Below, piece by piece: positions 24,715 to 34,240 of a stretch of 64,000 nucleotides of DNA. Positions within the stretch are counted from its first letter, which is position 1. Every line of letters begins with the position of its first letter. Source of the stretch: Paenibacillus pabuli NBRC 13638. GTDB lineage: Bacteria > Bacillota > Bacilli > Paenibacillales > Paenibacillaceae. The stretch spans positions 1 through 64,000 of the forward strand of contig NZ_BCNM01000015.1 of assembly GCF_001514495.1 (NCBI RefSeq), in the 5' to 3' direction. Made by a program: the position numbers and the translations under genes. The notes under the pieces are model-generated. The model did not search any database. It was not told the origin of the DNA and saw nothing but the letters and a program-made list of their open reading frames with translations.

Positions 24715-24736
24715 GGAGCCAAGAAGGCTCCTTTTT
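24715..24736 (+). terminator. short terminator
   Basis: GGAGCC-AAGAA-GGCTCC followed by TTTTTC. Confidence 0.65.
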
Positions 24737-24820
24737 CTTTTTTTCGGAGGAATATTTTGGTCATGATGATATCGCCTCTCCCAAGTTGATACGATCCATC
24801 AATCAAACAATTCAGTCACC

Positions 24821-25759
24821 TTATTTGGTTTCGATACGTCCAAGCGGGTTGTCGTTCCCTGCCCAAGCCATACATGCGGAATCCCATGCGGAATCTTCTG
24901 GATAGAGTTCAGTACGGAGATAAGCCCAGGTGAGTTTCTGAACCGCAGCTACTCGCTCAAGATTCTCATCGGTTGTCTCGGCGACATCGTAGCCGGACAC
25001 CCCACCGAGTCCGTGCTCTGCGCCGAACAGAGTGAGCAGGGACTTGGGGCCGGGGGAAAGGAAATATGGATCGGTGTGCCAATCTGGGCCCATAACCGTC
25101 AGATGACGGGAGTTGTCATTATCCCCAGCAACAACGAGCGCAGGTGTTTTCATTTCAGAAAAATCGGTAGTAGAGAAGAAGGAATAGTTCTCCATCGTGA
25201 ATTCACTGAGTGCATCGCCACCTCTGCCGGGCGCCGCAAGTAGTACGCCCGCCTTGATCCGGGGATCGGCTAAGTTCACTTCTTTTCCGTCATGAGGATC
25301 GGTAAGTCGCGCTCCTAGCAGCAGGCTTATGGTATGTCCGCCCATGGAGTGGCCAGCTGCGGCGACTCTACTTCGGTCGAGGCGTCCGAGAAGCTGCGGA
25401 ACAGCGGACTCGATTGTGTCTAGCTGATCAAGGATATGTATCATATCCTGAGCCCGGGATCGCCAATATAGCGGCGCCTCGGGATGATCCGATCCGAGGT
25501 TCAGCGTTCTCGAACTCAGATGGGTCGGCTGGATTACGACGAATCCATGTGCTGCCCAGAAGCTCGCGAGTGGAGCATATCCGTTCAGTGAGGAGAGATG
25601 ATTGGAAGGACCGTGCCCATGCGAGAGAAGGATGATCGGAAGTTCACTTCCGGTCGCCGGTGCGGTGACCCGCATTTGCAGGTCTACAGCACGGCCGGGA
25701 ACTGAAAGTATTACCGGACTGAACGAAAGGATTGGAGCAGGCGAGCTAATGTTGATTTC
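24821..25759 (-). CDS. alpha/beta hydrolase, chlorophyllase/PAF-acetylhydrolase-like esterase
   Basis: 312 residues from the ATG behind AAAGGAG; an upstream in-frame start at 25801 is less supported. ELPIILLSHGHG gives the oxyanion-hole strand, AAGHSMGGHT the nucleophile elbow, ALVVAGDNDN the acid strand and GAEHGLGG the catalytic histidine. It has no signal peptide. It is about 60% similar by eye to its neighbour at 25965 and arose with it by tandem duplication. The substrate is unknown. Confidence 0.88.
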   Translation of the reverse strand, partial: EINISSPAPILSFSPVILSVPGRAVDLQMRVTAPATGSELPIILLSHGHGPSNHLSSLNGYAPLASFWAAHGFVVIQPTHLSSRTLNLGSDHPEAPLYWRSRAQDMIHILDQLDTIESAVPQLLGRLDRSRVAAAGHSMGGHTISLLLGARLTDPHDGKEVNLADPRIKAGVLLAAPGRGGDALSEFTMENYSFFSTTDFSEMKTPALVVAGDNDNSRHLTVMGPDWHTDPYFLSPGPKSLLTLFGAEHGLGGVSGYDVAETTDENLERVAAVQKLTWAYLRTELYPEDSAWDSACMAWAGNDNPLGRIETK

Positions 25760-25964
25760 CATACGCAGGGTATCTCCTTTTATACAATTATTTGTGTTCA
25801 ATACTGCTATCCCGTACTGCGAGCCATACTGGTAAGCATTCCGAAACGAGTATGAGCCTGGCCTGAACTATTCATTCTGATCTACAACTGTTCGCCAATA
25901 TATTGTTAACTGATGTGAATTTAAGCTTTTTATAATGACCAGATCGATGCGATTACCAGTTCCC

Positions 25965-26885
25965 TTATTTGGACTCGATGCGTCCAAGCGGACTTTCGCT
26001 CTCTTCCAGAGCTGCGAGAGCTGCCGGCCAGCTGGAAGTATCGAGGTCGAGTGCGTTGTGAAGGTAAGCCAACGAGAGCCGTTGGATCAGGGCGACTCGT
26101 TCGGGGCTCTCGTCCGTTGTTTCCGTGACGTTGTACCCGGGGATTCCGCCAAGCGAGTGCTCTGCGCCGAAGAGGGTGAGCAGGCTTTTGCTGCCTGGGC
26201 TTAGGAAGTACGGGTCGGTGAACCAGTCGGGTCCCCGAGTGGACAGTGGGGACTGGTCATGGTCCCCCGCAATCACGAGGGTCGGCGTGCTCATGTCTGC
26301 GAAGCTCGGGTTCATGAAGGGGAAATGCTCGGCTGCGAACGGACTAAGATCAGCTCCACCCTTGCCAGTCGTGGCAAGCAGTACGCCCGCCTTGATTCGA
26401 GAGTCGGACATGTCCTCTCCCGGTTCGCCGTGGGCATCAAGGACTCGGGCGCCGAGCAGCGTGCCCACCGTCTGGCCGCCGAAGGAGTGTCCTGCTGCAG
26501 CAATGCGGCTGCGATCGAGGCGCCCACTGAGGCCGGGAACGGAAGCTTCTATGAGATCAAGCTGGTCAAGGATGCGCTTCATGTCCTCGACCCGGAAACG
26601 CCAGATCAATGGTGTACGAGGATCTTCAGGAGGAAGATTGAGCGTCCTTGAGTCGAGATGGGTGGGTTGAATGACCACGAAGCCTTGAGAAGCCCAGAAG
26701 TCGACCAACGGGCCGTAGCCGTCCAACGACCAGCCATAGCCGTGGGAGAAAAGAATAATAGGCAATTCGCGCCCAATCGCGGGCGCAGACACTCGTACTT
26801 GCAAATCCTCATCACGGCCCGGGGCTGATAGCACTACCGGTTTCACCGAAACGACTGGAGTAGGCGCATTAACCATAATTTCCAT
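25965..26885 (-). CDS. alpha/beta hydrolase, tandem paralogue
   Basis: 306 residues. SHGYGWSLDGYGPL, AAGHSFGGQT (nucleophile serine), LVIAGDHDQS and GAEHSLGG show the complete triad order. Its C-terminus (SPLGRIESK) nearly repeats that of the downstream copy (NPLGRIETK). Between the two genes lie 205 bp. A pair of TetR-like operators lies about 75-110 bp upstream of the start, so this copy is the one most directly regulated. Confidence 0.88.
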   Translation of the reverse strand: MEIMVNAPTPVVSVKPVVLSAPGRDEDLQVRVSAPAIGRELPIILFSHGYGWSLDGYGPLVDFWASQGFVVIQPTHLDSRTLNLPPEDPRTPLIWRFRVEDMKRILDQLDLIEASVPGLSGRLDRSRIAAAGHSFGGQTVGTLLGARVLDAHGEPGEDMSDSRIKAGVLLATTGKGGADLSPFAAEHFPFMNPSFADMSTPTLVIAGDHDQSPLSTRGPDWFTDPYFLSPGSKSLLTLFGAEHSLGGIPGYNVTETTDESPERVALIQRLSLAYLHNALDLDTSSWPAALAALEESESPLGRIESK

Positions 26886-26957
26886 AATAATAGCAATCTC
26901 CTTTTTTGCATCAATTTGTGACTAGCGGTGCCTTGCTATCCTAAAGATAAGTGCAAA

Positions 26958-26995
26958 CGGAACCTCGTTCCGATTATATACGGAACGTTGTTCCA
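26958..26995. promoter_or_regulatory. two tandem TetR-type operators
   Basis: GGAAC-CTC-GTTCC (26959-26971; extended to CGGAAC/GTTCCG) and GGAAC-GTT-GTTCC (26982-26994) are two dyads of the same design with centres 23 bp apart, on about the same face of the helix two turns away. They precede the divergently placed esterase gene ending at 26885. The likely binder is the TetR protein encoded at 23899. Confidence 0.65.
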
Positions 26996-27053
26996 TTTGC
27001 AATATTTTTTTCAATAAACTTTCGCTTAAGTTGAAAAAGCGGCATGCCAAAAG

Positions 27054-27097
27054 AGGTAATGGAGGTTTATCTAAGGGAGATAAACCACACATTACCT
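27054..27097. other. interrupted long hairpin
   Basis: AGGTAATG and GGTTTATCT pair with AGATAAACC and CATTACCT around a 5-nt loop, with GA/ACA bulges. No T-run follows. Possibly a terminator or RNA structure between the kinase gene and the esterase promoter. Confidence 0.45.
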
Positions 27098-27164
27098 GAT
27101 CATCAGCTTTTCATAGCTATGGCTTGGAGTGTGATGATACACTTCACTTGAAATAAGGAGGGGA

Positions 27165-28121
27165 TCAGGAGAACAAAGGTTGAGTTACCATCTTCATATA
27201 CTTTTTTAAGTCTTCATTTGCATAGGAGTGTTGTTCCCATACCCCAAGGTTCCAACTCATATAGCGGATGCCGAGGTATCGGGCTGCCAGGGAGAAATAC
27301 TTTTCGAATTGATCTTGTGGAATATCATATCCGTGAGAACTTAGGGCCTCCCGATAGATGTCTACTTGTCTCATATGGTTACAGCGCAGAGGAACATCGA
27401 AGAATAGGGAGCCGTACCTGGCTTCCTCCCAATCGATAAAATAGACATCCTCATTGTTATGTACCAGTACGTTTCCGGGATTCAGATCATTATGAATCAC
27501 CGTATGCATATGTTCATCCCTGATTAAAATTTCAAGATCATCTACAATGCTACTGGCTACAGCTTCAATTTCCGATATGATCGGTAACCCAAATTCCTCA
27601 ATGAATGCAGGGCTTTCTATGGCGGCGTTCCACGAAGGTCTCCAACGGTTTTCCATCATGTCGATGATATGAGTCCGATCCACAGTGGGTATCCAGGGTA
27701 TTTCTTTTTTTAACCGCATATTCGTTCCATGTATGTAAGCCAGCGCTCGTAGTTCTTTATTCTGAAGCAGATCCATATCCAGATGGCTATAATCGGTTTG
27801 GTAGTCCACATCCTGAATGCAGATTAAGCTGCGATCTTCAGTATGAGGTTCATTTGATAGACTAAAGGGCACATTGGCGCCTTGTGAAAATAATCTGGAC
27901 AAGGCAGAGCGTTCAATGAACGTGGCCTTCTTCGTAATGAGAGAAATGTCCTTTCTCACTCCATTTACTTGGAATTCAATATGATGTCGAAGCAATTCCA
28001 CGGCCTGAAGTCCCAATTGGATAGGGTTACTTTCAATGTTTAGGATGTGAGCATCCGAGGATACATACTGATTAATGGTTTGTTTTATTAAGGCTTGTAC
28101 TGTGATAGATTCCATACTCAT
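27165..28121 (-). CDS. APH-family phosphotransferase
   Basis: 318 residues. TVIHNDLNPGNVLVHNN is the catalytic loop and FIDWEEARYGSLFFDV the Mg-binding segment. The N-terminal lobe is divergent, with ISLITKK as the likely ATP-contact lysine strand. Substrate unknown. It is a single gene, with its own upstream region shared with the divergent alcohol dehydrogenase at 28323. Confidence 0.85.
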   Translation of the reverse strand: MSMESITVQALIKQTINQYVSSDAHILNIESNPIQLGLQAVELLRHHIEFQVNGVRKDISLITKKATFIERSALSRLFSQGANVPFSLSNEPHTEDRSLICIQDVDYQTDYSHLDMDLLQNKELRALAYIHGTNMRLKKEIPWIPTVDRTHIIDMMENRWRPSWNAAIESPAFIEEFGLPIISEIEAVASSIVDDLEILIRDEHMHTVIHNDLNPGNVLVHNNEDVYFIDWEEARYGSLFFDVPLRCNHMRQVDIYREALSSHGYDIPQDQFEKYFSLAARYLGIRYMSWNLGVWEQHSYANEDLKKYMKMVTQPLFS

Positions 28122-28322
28122 CTGATAGCTCCTTCCTGCTCGTCAGTTCAGTAATAATGTTAATAGTATCATAGATAAGATGCATAGATTGTCGAAGAGA
28201 ATGGAAAAATATCGTAGGACCCATTTGTTAGGGAAATGAACGTTCCATTTGTTTTTACGAATAAAGAGAACTATAATGATGGATGCACAAAATTTCAGAC
28301 TTCTTTGGAGGAACATAACGTT

Positions 28323-29486
28323 ATGAGATCTTTTCAATTTTACAATCCGACCCGGCTGATTTTTGGCAAAGGGCAAATTGAAGCACTAAAAACAGAAGTC
28401 CCAAAATACGGAAAACGTGTTTTGCTTGTATACGGTGGTGGTAGCATCAAACGGAGCGGGCTGTACGATCAAGTAATCGGCCAGTTGGAGGAAATCGGAG
28501 CAGAGGTAACGGAATTGGCTGGTGTAGAACCGAACCCGCGTCTTTCCACAGTTCATAAGGGCGTAGAGCTGTGCAGAACCAATAACATTGATTTGGTTCT
28601 TGCTGTTGGTGGTGGTAGTGTGCTTGATTGTGGTAAAGCGATCGCAGTAGGGGCCAAATACGATGGAGACATGTGGGATATTGTCGTGCGCGAAGCAACC
28701 CCGCAAGGCGGACTTCCGTTGGGAACGGTTCTGACCATGGCAGCGACGGGTTCCGAGATGAACAACGGTTCGGTTATTACCAATCAGGATACGCAGGAGA
28801 AATGGGCCTGGTTCAGCGAGTATTCCTTTCCGGCGTTTTCCATTCTTGATCCGGTGAATACATATACCGTACCTCTGGATCAGACCGTATATGGCATGGT
28901 GGATATGATGTCTCATGTGTTTGAACATTACTTCCATTTGGATACCAATACACCAGTTCAGCTTGGATTCTGTGAGACGATTCTCCGAACGGTGATTGAG
29001 ACTGCGCCTCGTCTGATCAAAGATCCGGAAAACTATGAACTGCGCGAAACCATTCTCTATTGCGGAACAATGGCGCTTAACGATGTGCTGAATATGGGTC
29101 TTTCGGGGGATTGGGCTACTCATAATATTGAACATGCAGTGTCGGCCGTGTACGACATTCCTCATGGGGGAGGCCTTGCCATTCTGTTCCCGCACTGGAT
29201 GAAGCACAACCTGGATGTGGATGTAGATCGGTTCAAACGTCTGGCCGTTAACGTATTTGATGTTAATCCTACAGGAAAGTCAGACAAACAAGTTGCTGAA
29301 GAAGGTATTGAAGCGCTGCGCAAATTCTGGACTTCGATTGGTGCCCCTAGCCGTCTGGCTGACTATGACATCGACGACAGCCAGATTGATGCGATGGCCG
29401 ATAAAGCCATGCGTTTTGGTCCGTTCGGTTTTTTCAAAAAATTGCAGCGTGAAGATGTGGTGCAAATTTATCAAGCTTCGCTGTAA
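28323..29486 (+). CDS. iron-containing alcohol dehydrogenase (YugJ/BdhA-type)
   Basis: 387 residues from the ATG behind GGAGG at 28308; an upstream ATG at 28236 is in frame but has no ribosome site. It has the GGGS nucleotide-binding strand (YGGGSIKRSG, GGGSVLDCGKAIA) and the metal-site helices (DMMSHVFEHYF; VSAVYDIPHGGGLAILFPHWMKHNL). It interconverts aldehydes and alcohols with NAD(P)H, and butanol-dehydrogenase-like annotation is common for this subgroup. Confidence 0.93.
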   Translation: MRSFQFYNPTRLIFGKGQIEALKTEVPKYGKRVLLVYGGGSIKRSGLYDQVIGQLEEIGAEVTELAGVEPNPRLSTVHKGVELCRTNNIDLVLAVGGGSVLDCGKAIAVGAKYDGDMWDIVVREATPQGGLPLGTVLTMAATGSEMNNGSVITNQDTQEKWAWFSEYSFPAFSILDPVNTYTVPLDQTVYGMVDMMSHVFEHYFHLDTNTPVQLGFCETILRTVIETAPRLIKDPENYELRETILYCGTMALNDVLNMGLSGDWATHNIEHAVSAVYDIPHGGGLAILFPHWMKHNLDVDVDRFKRLAVNVFDVNPTGKSDKQVAEEGIEALRKFWTSIGAPSRLADYDIDDSQIDAMADKAMRFGPFGFFKKLQREDVVQIYQASL

Positions 29487-29574
29487 TACAAAGGGCACAG
29501 ATGAGACTCTAGTTAAGCCGAAAGAGCAATGCCAGAAGACCTGACATCGGTATCAATTTCTTACAAAAAACAAA

Positions 29575-29613
29575 AACAAGGACGTTCCTGAGAAATACAG
29601 TAACGTCCTTGTT
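29575..29613. terminator. terminator after the alcohol dehydrogenase
   Basis: Perfect 12-bp stem AACAAGGACGTT / AACGTCCTTGTT. A second dyad, AAAACGTCAC / GTGACGTTTT (29705-29734), lies further on and may serve the opposite gene. Confidence 0.75.
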
Positions 29614-29781
29614 GAATAAGTTCACCTACAAAGTGAAAGCAAACTTGGACCGAGCATAAACAGCATTCTGCCTAGCAGAAGAACGTGGGCTCGACCCAAA
29701 CTGAAAAACGTCACAAACGGGGAGGTGACGTTTTGAGTCTGGAGTACTGGCTTGTTAAGTAGTACTAAAGGAGAATCAATA

Positions 29782-30846
29782 TTAATTTATGGGATTGGAC
29801 AGAAGCATAAAATTATTGATGAATCCCTCTTTTTGAAGAAATATGCCTTCGACTTCTTGCGTTTTTAAATCATAATAATAAATTCCTCGTTCATTATTTC
29901 CGTTTCCTTTTTCTCCTAAGAAATAAAAACCATTCCCATCTTTGGACAGAAATAATTCACTGCTAGCCTTAATAGGAAGATCAATTTCCTTTCTTTGTCC
30001 TGTTTTGATGTTAACAATACTATATTTAATTGGATATTTGTTAATATGCTTTGCCGTGGCAATGAGAATTTCGTCTCCCCTTGTTGATAAGGTTAAAATC
30101 TGCTCCTCATGTAGTTCAATAACCTTACGAGTCTGTTTGGAGATCGGATCTATCTCAATGATTGTATGGTTTGGAGGAACCATCGGCGTTTGCGTCTTAT
30201 TGGACTCTTCCATATGATTATATTGCTCTTCTTCAGAATATTGGATGGCATAGGATTTGCTCGTTTCTGGATCATAAGAAATATCCCATGTTGTTGTGTC
30301 CGAATCATCGTCATTCAATATGGTCATTTCTTGAGTTTCTTTATCAAAGAAAATGACTTTGACGGGCCGTTCTCCCTTCTTAACAGCAGCCATAACCAAT
30401 GTATGATCAACGGTATCCGGAATAATCGAATTGATTGCAAATAAATCGGAGCTTAATTGCTGGATATTCTGTGTTTTTATATCATATGAAAACAACTCGT
30501 CCCCCTTATCTTTTCCAGCTCCTGAATAGTAGATGGTGTCTTCTGCTAAGGAAGCCACTGTTAAGGGGTATTGAGAGTTATAGGGCAAATCAGCCATTTT
30601 AGTTAGAGCCTTATTTTGTATGTCATACGTGTATACTCTCATGATCATTCCATCGTTGGTATCTGTTCCATTAACATACTCCGTGTTTGTAATTGAAAGA
30701 TATTCATGGGTCTGTGTACCAATGGTTTGCACTTCGGTGGGGTTCACTTCTTCAACTGGTTGTTTTTCTGAACTACATCCCGCAACGAAGAGAAGTAGAG
30801 TAATTATGACTGATATGAATTTTGTGATTGAAGATTTTTTTTTCAT
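29782..30846 (-). CDS. lipoprotein with predicted beta-propeller repeats
   Basis: 354 residues with a lipobox LLLFVAGC, so it is exported and lipid-anchored outside the membrane. The body has repeated YDIKTQ/YDLKTQE-type strands (about 70-350), as in WD40/TolB-like propellers. Nothing catalytic is visible. It is upstream of the secreted protein gene on the same strand in map order but transcribed after it (76 bp gap). Confidence 0.7.
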   Translation of the reverse strand: MKKKSSITKFISVIITLLLFVAGCSSEKQPVEEVNPTEVQTIGTQTHEYLSITNTEYVNGTDTNDGMIMRVYTYDIQNKALTKMADLPYNSQYPLTVASLAEDTIYYSGAGKDKGDELFSYDIKTQNIQQLSSDLFAINSIIPDTVDHTLVMAAVKKGERPVKVIFFDKETQEMTILNDDDSDTTTWDISYDPETSKSYAIQYSEEEQYNHMEESNKTQTPMVPPNHTIIEIDPISKQTRKVIELHEEQILTLSTRGDEILIATAKHINKYPIKYSIVNIKTGQRKEIDLPIKASSELFLSKDGNGFYFLGEKGNGNNERGIYYYDLKTQEVEGIFLQKEGFINNFMLLSNPIN

Positions 30847-30921
30847 GATTCATCATCCTTTTCATCAAGAAGATACGATAAAGAGGCGAAAATATCGCCC
30901 CTTTATAAAATATCTTATAAA

Positions 30922-31713
30922 TTAGAATGTATAGAAGTATCTTCCTTTAAATGAAAGGGAAGAAGACCATTTTAAATCGAAAAGTTCTACACCAGTTTTC
31001 CAAATATCTAATGTCGCGTCTGGAAGTGCTCCATTATCTCTCTTAGTAACATTTGCAAAAACATTATTATCCAAATTTCGTGCATCCAAAACCTGCTCAT
31101 ATTTAGGATTATCTATATCTCCTCTGGTTGCTGCATCACCCTTTTTCAGAGTGTTACTGTTTTCACCAGTTGTATCGGTAAAATTAGTAAATCGTCCCTC
31201 ACCAAGAACAGTGCTCGTTGTAATTGTGATTTTATTATTGTTATCTCCATACGTATAGGTACCAGCTGCTTTTCTAGTTCCCCTTGGTAGTGCTTTGTAA
31301 GCAGCTAATGCGAAGTCGTTTCCTTGAGGGAAAACAAACTCCTTTATGTAACCTTCGCCATCATATATAACCCTCAACCCTGGCTCTGGAAGTGGATTCT
31401 CAACTTTATATACAGGTAAATTTTTCGCTTCTTCTTTAATTTTTTCAATGAACTCTTCTTCAGTTTTTAATTTTTCAAGATCTACTTTGTGTGTGCTATT
31501 CTTTGTTGTTTGACCTTGATAGATCGAAGGAATGTTCACTGGTTCGCCCTTTTCAAGGATAACCATCTGATTAGATCCGTCATACTCTAATATTGTTCCC
31601 GCCTGCATTCTGGTAGGAATCATACTCACAGAATCTTCCGAATAAGCGAAAGAAGCGACACTACCAACAAATAAAGATGCTGTAACTAATAAGGCTGAAA
31701 CCACTTTTTTCAT
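30922..31713 (-). CDS. secreted protein of unknown family
   Basis: 263 residues with a signal peptide (MKKVVSALLVTASLFVGSVASFAYS). GAGAGGGAG precedes the ATG. The N-terminal half holds an uncharacterised 'DGEGYIKEFVFPQG' segment. The C-terminal half (KKGDAATRGDIDNPKYEQVLDARNLDNNVF, then DIWKTGVELFDLKWSSSLSFKGRYFYTF) could be an independent domain. No cysteines, so no disulphides. I do not recognise it. Confidence 0.55.
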   Translation of the reverse strand: MKKVVSALLVTASLFVGSVASFAYSEDSVSMIPTRMQAGTILEYDGSNQMVILEKGEPVNIPSIYQGQTTKNSTHKVDLEKLKTEEEFIEKIKEEAKNLPVYKVENPLPEPGLRVIYDGEGYIKEFVFPQGNDFALAAYKALPRGTRKAAGTYTYGDNNNKITITTSTVLGEGRFTNFTDTTGENSNTLKKGDAATRGDIDNPKYEQVLDARNLDNNVFANVTKRDNGALPDATLDIWKTGVELFDLKWSSSLSFKGRYFYTF

Positions 31714-32014
31714 TTTTATATCTCCCTCTCAATTATAAATATATTTGAAAGCTGGCCAGCTATTCAAAACTCTCAATAATGGGAAAATAAGTATTAACAT
31801 AGAATATCATATATCTTTTTTACAAATTAAGTAAATGATAAAAATATAATACTAGTTACATATAGTTTTATTTTAAATAGATGAATATGAGTTTTAAAAA
31901 AACATTTTCAGTGCAAACGTTGTTCCTGCTGAATAATTGATTGATATCTACCGATATAAAGTTAACCCATACAATATTGGACATAATCAAGGATGAAATG
32001 GAAGGTGGATTCAT
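31714..32014. other. AT-rich divergent intergenic region
   Basis: Holds the promoters of the minus-strand secreted-protein gene and of the chemoreceptor gene, including a SigD-like site (31950-31957). No gene is seen. Confidence 0.4.
31932..31957 (+). promoter_or_regulatory. possible SigD (flagellar/chemotaxis) promoter
   Basis: ACCGATAT (31950-31957) agrees with the GCCGATAT -10 of SigD promoters. The -35 (AATA, 31932-31935, 14 bp upstream) is weak. Its location ahead of a chemoreceptor supports the reading. Confidence 0.35.
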
Positions 32015-34072
32015 TTGGTATTCGCGAAGGCGAGAGAACGCATGATCAACATGTCGTTCAGAGTCAAATTGCCGCTAATGATCAGTTTACTGGTAACCCT
32101 CGTATTGGCGGTAACTGCGGTAGTATCTTACAGTGTAGCAGCAGTCATTACCCTCGACAAAAGCAAGGATGAGATTAAAGCAACCTCTGACCGGATTGGT
32201 GCGGGCTTGTTCACCTCACTAACGTTGGAAGAACAGTCCACATTTCTGATTACAACACATCGCACATTCCTGGATTTGCTGGAGATTCGAAATAGCGAAG
32301 GACAAAATGATGATGTCTTTTTCTCGGAAAATAGTGAACTCGTGGATAAAGCCAATGGGGTATTGGCAGACAGCCTGGCGGGGATGGAAGGTAACAGCAA
32401 TATCATATTGCTGGACCGGAAAGGCATCGTCGTTGCAGCGAACGATCCTGAAGCCCTCGGGGGTGAACGTGCAGATCGCGCATATTTTCAACAGGCTGTT
32501 CAAGGCCAGAATGTAATTAGTGAAGGGGTTATCTCCAAATCACTGGGTACGCTGGGTACAGCTTTTGCGATGCCGATCTACGATGAGAACAAGCAAGTGG
32601 AGGGCGTACTCGTATCTACCGCTTCAACCTCGTTCTTTGTTAACCAACTGCAGAACATCGAGATTAATGAAGAAGGGAAAGTCATTATCCTGGACCGTGT
32701 AGGTACGGTGATGTTCAATTCGGCGGATGAGAAGATGGCGGGGGAGAAGATTGAGTCTGGTGAATATCAGTCACTGATTGATCTACCGTCTAACGGGCAG
32801 TTGCAACAAGGAGATGTGAGCACAAAGGACAAAGTCGTCTTTTATTCCAAAATTCCAAGATCAGATTGGACCATCATTGTGGAAGATAAACTGAGTGATG
32901 TGCAGAAGCCGTTACGGGCAATGGCGAAACAGATGTATATTGTCCTCTTCAGCGCGATTGCAGTGTCTGTCATTGCAGGAATACTGATCTCACTACTGGT
33001 TACCAAGCCCATTACAAGACTGACTGCATTGTTCAGACAACTTGCAGACGGGGATCTGACGGTGCAGGCTGAGGGCAAATATAGCGGAGAATTCAAACAA
33101 CTGGTGGACAGCTTTAACACGATGGCGGCGGGCAATCAACAGCTGATCTCCAGTATGAACCATTCCATCGGCGTATTGAAAACAAGTACAACCGAACTGG
33201 ATCAATCCACCCAGCAGACCTCGACCTCCATCGCCGAAACAACGACGACAGCGTTTGAGATTTCACGAGCCATGGAGTCTCAGGCCAATGATACGGAATC
33301 GATCGTAGATAAATTCATGAACGTGGGCAATAAAATTGCGAACGTTAATGAGATGTCCCAGTCGGTAAAGCTCAAGGCTGATGAGATCACGGATGCATTC
33401 AAGAGCAACCATGAGGTCATTGATGCGCTGATTGCGGTAAACGGACAGAACGAGGCCGAAGTGAACAATATTTCCAAGATTACAGTGCAGCTCGCTGAAA
33501 GTTCCTCCGGTATTCACCAGATCACGGGTACGATAACTGAGATTGCGAATCAGACGAAGCTGCTTGCTCTCAATGCCTCCATTGAAGCGGCAAGGGCGGG
33601 CGAGCATGGACGTGGCTTCGCCGTCGTTGCATCGGAGATCCGCAAACTGGCGGAGCAGACCACAGCCCAATCGGAGGATATCAACCGGATTGTGATGCAG
33701 ACGATTGATCATGTCGAGCAGAATAACCGGAGTGTACAAGCCATTGAGGCGATTGCTGAACAGCATAAGAGCAGTGTTGGCCAGACCAAGGAAACGTTCA
33801 ATTTTGTCACCCAAAATATGAATGAGATGATGGATCAGGTGCAGGCCATTGCCTCCGAGATTGAATCCATTGAACGCGATAAAGATGACGTTATCGGAGC
33901 TGCGCAGAACTTGTCTGCTTCGGGTGAAGAAGTGTCCGCATCCGTGGAGGAAGTGACCGCGACGATGGAGGAACAGTCAGGTATGACCGAGCATCTGTCA
34001 GAGATGGTACAGACCATCGATGGATTGACCAAACAGCTTGCTGAAGCATCCTCCCGGTTCAAAACAAAGTAA
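32015..34072 (+). CDS. methyl-accepting chemotaxis protein
   Basis: 685 residues from a TTG behind AAGGTGG. TM1 (about 19-42), an extracellular Cache-type sensor (45-300; ILLDRKGIVVAANDPEALGGERADRAYFQQAVQG is typical of dCache_1), TM2 (about 305-328), a HAMP domain (329-382) and the cytoplasmic signalling hairpin with IANQTKLLALNASIEAARAGE near residues 510-530. It senses an external small molecule and controls CheA. There is no C-terminal receptor tether. Ligand unknown. Confidence 0.93.
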   Translation: MVFAKARERMINMSFRVKLPLMISLLVTLVLAVTAVVSYSVAAVITLDKSKDEIKATSDRIGAGLFTSLTLEEQSTFLITTHRTFLDLLEIRNSEGQNDDVFFSENSELVDKANGVLADSLAGMEGNSNIILLDRKGIVVAANDPEALGGERADRAYFQQAVQGQNVISEGVISKSLGTLGTAFAMPIYDENKQVEGVLVSTASTSFFVNQLQNIEINEEGKVIILDRVGTVMFNSADEKMAGEKIESGEYQSLIDLPSNGQLQQGDVSTKDKVVFYSKIPRSDWTIIVEDKLSDVQKPLRAMAKQMYIVLFSAIAVSVIAGILISLLVTKPITRLTALFRQLADGDLTVQAEGKYSGEFKQLVDSFNTMAAGNQQLISSMNHSIGVLKTSTTELDQSTQQTSTSIAETTTTAFEISRAMESQANDTESIVDKFMNVGNKIANVNEMSQSVKLKADEITDAFKSNHEVIDALIAVNGQNEAEVNNISKITVQLAESSSGIHQITGTITEIANQTKLLALNASIEAARAGEHGRGFAVVASEIRKLAEQTTAQSEDINRIVMQTIDHVEQNNRSVQAIEAIAEQHKSSVGQTKETFNFVTQNMNEMMDQVQAIASEIESIERDKDDVIGAAQNLSASGEEVSASVEEVTATMEEQSGMTEHLSEMVQTIDGLTKQLAEASSRFKTK

Positions 34073-34177
34073 ATAAGATAAGATCATGTAGTCATTTGAC
34101 ACGTTCCGGTATGCTGTGAATGGTCCAAGGGAAAACTTTCCAGTCGTACACCTGGAGCAGCCCATACAAAAACAAAC

Positions 34178-34219
34178 AAACCTCCCAGCCCGTTAAGTTA
34201 AAGGGTGGGAGGTTTTTCG
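34178..34219 (+). terminator. terminator between the receptor gene and the HesB-like gene
   Basis: AAACCTCCCA(G)CCC pairs with GGGTGGGAGGTTT, followed by TTTC. It resembles the dispersed element only by chance (CCCGTTA) in its loop. Confidence 0.8.
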
Positions 34220-34240
34220 TAAGTACACATTGGCCGGCTT

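Larger units (their letters stand above)
24514..24820. other. convergent intergenic region with two hairpins
   Basis: Lies between the tetR stop and the end of the first esterase on the minus strand. It contains the stem-loops at 24656-24688 and 24715-24736 and no gene. Confidence 0.4.

Noticed and set aside
28236..28322. An extended N-terminus for the alcohol dehydrogenase
   Set aside because: No ribosome site precedes the ATG at 28236, whereas GGAGG sits ideally before the ATG at 28323, where the family's usual N-terminus begins.
32786..32801. CTAACGGGCAGTTGC inside the chemoreceptor gene resembling the dispersed element
   Set aside because: It is within well-conserved coding sequence (LPSNGQLQQ) and lacks the second dyad arm, so it is chance.
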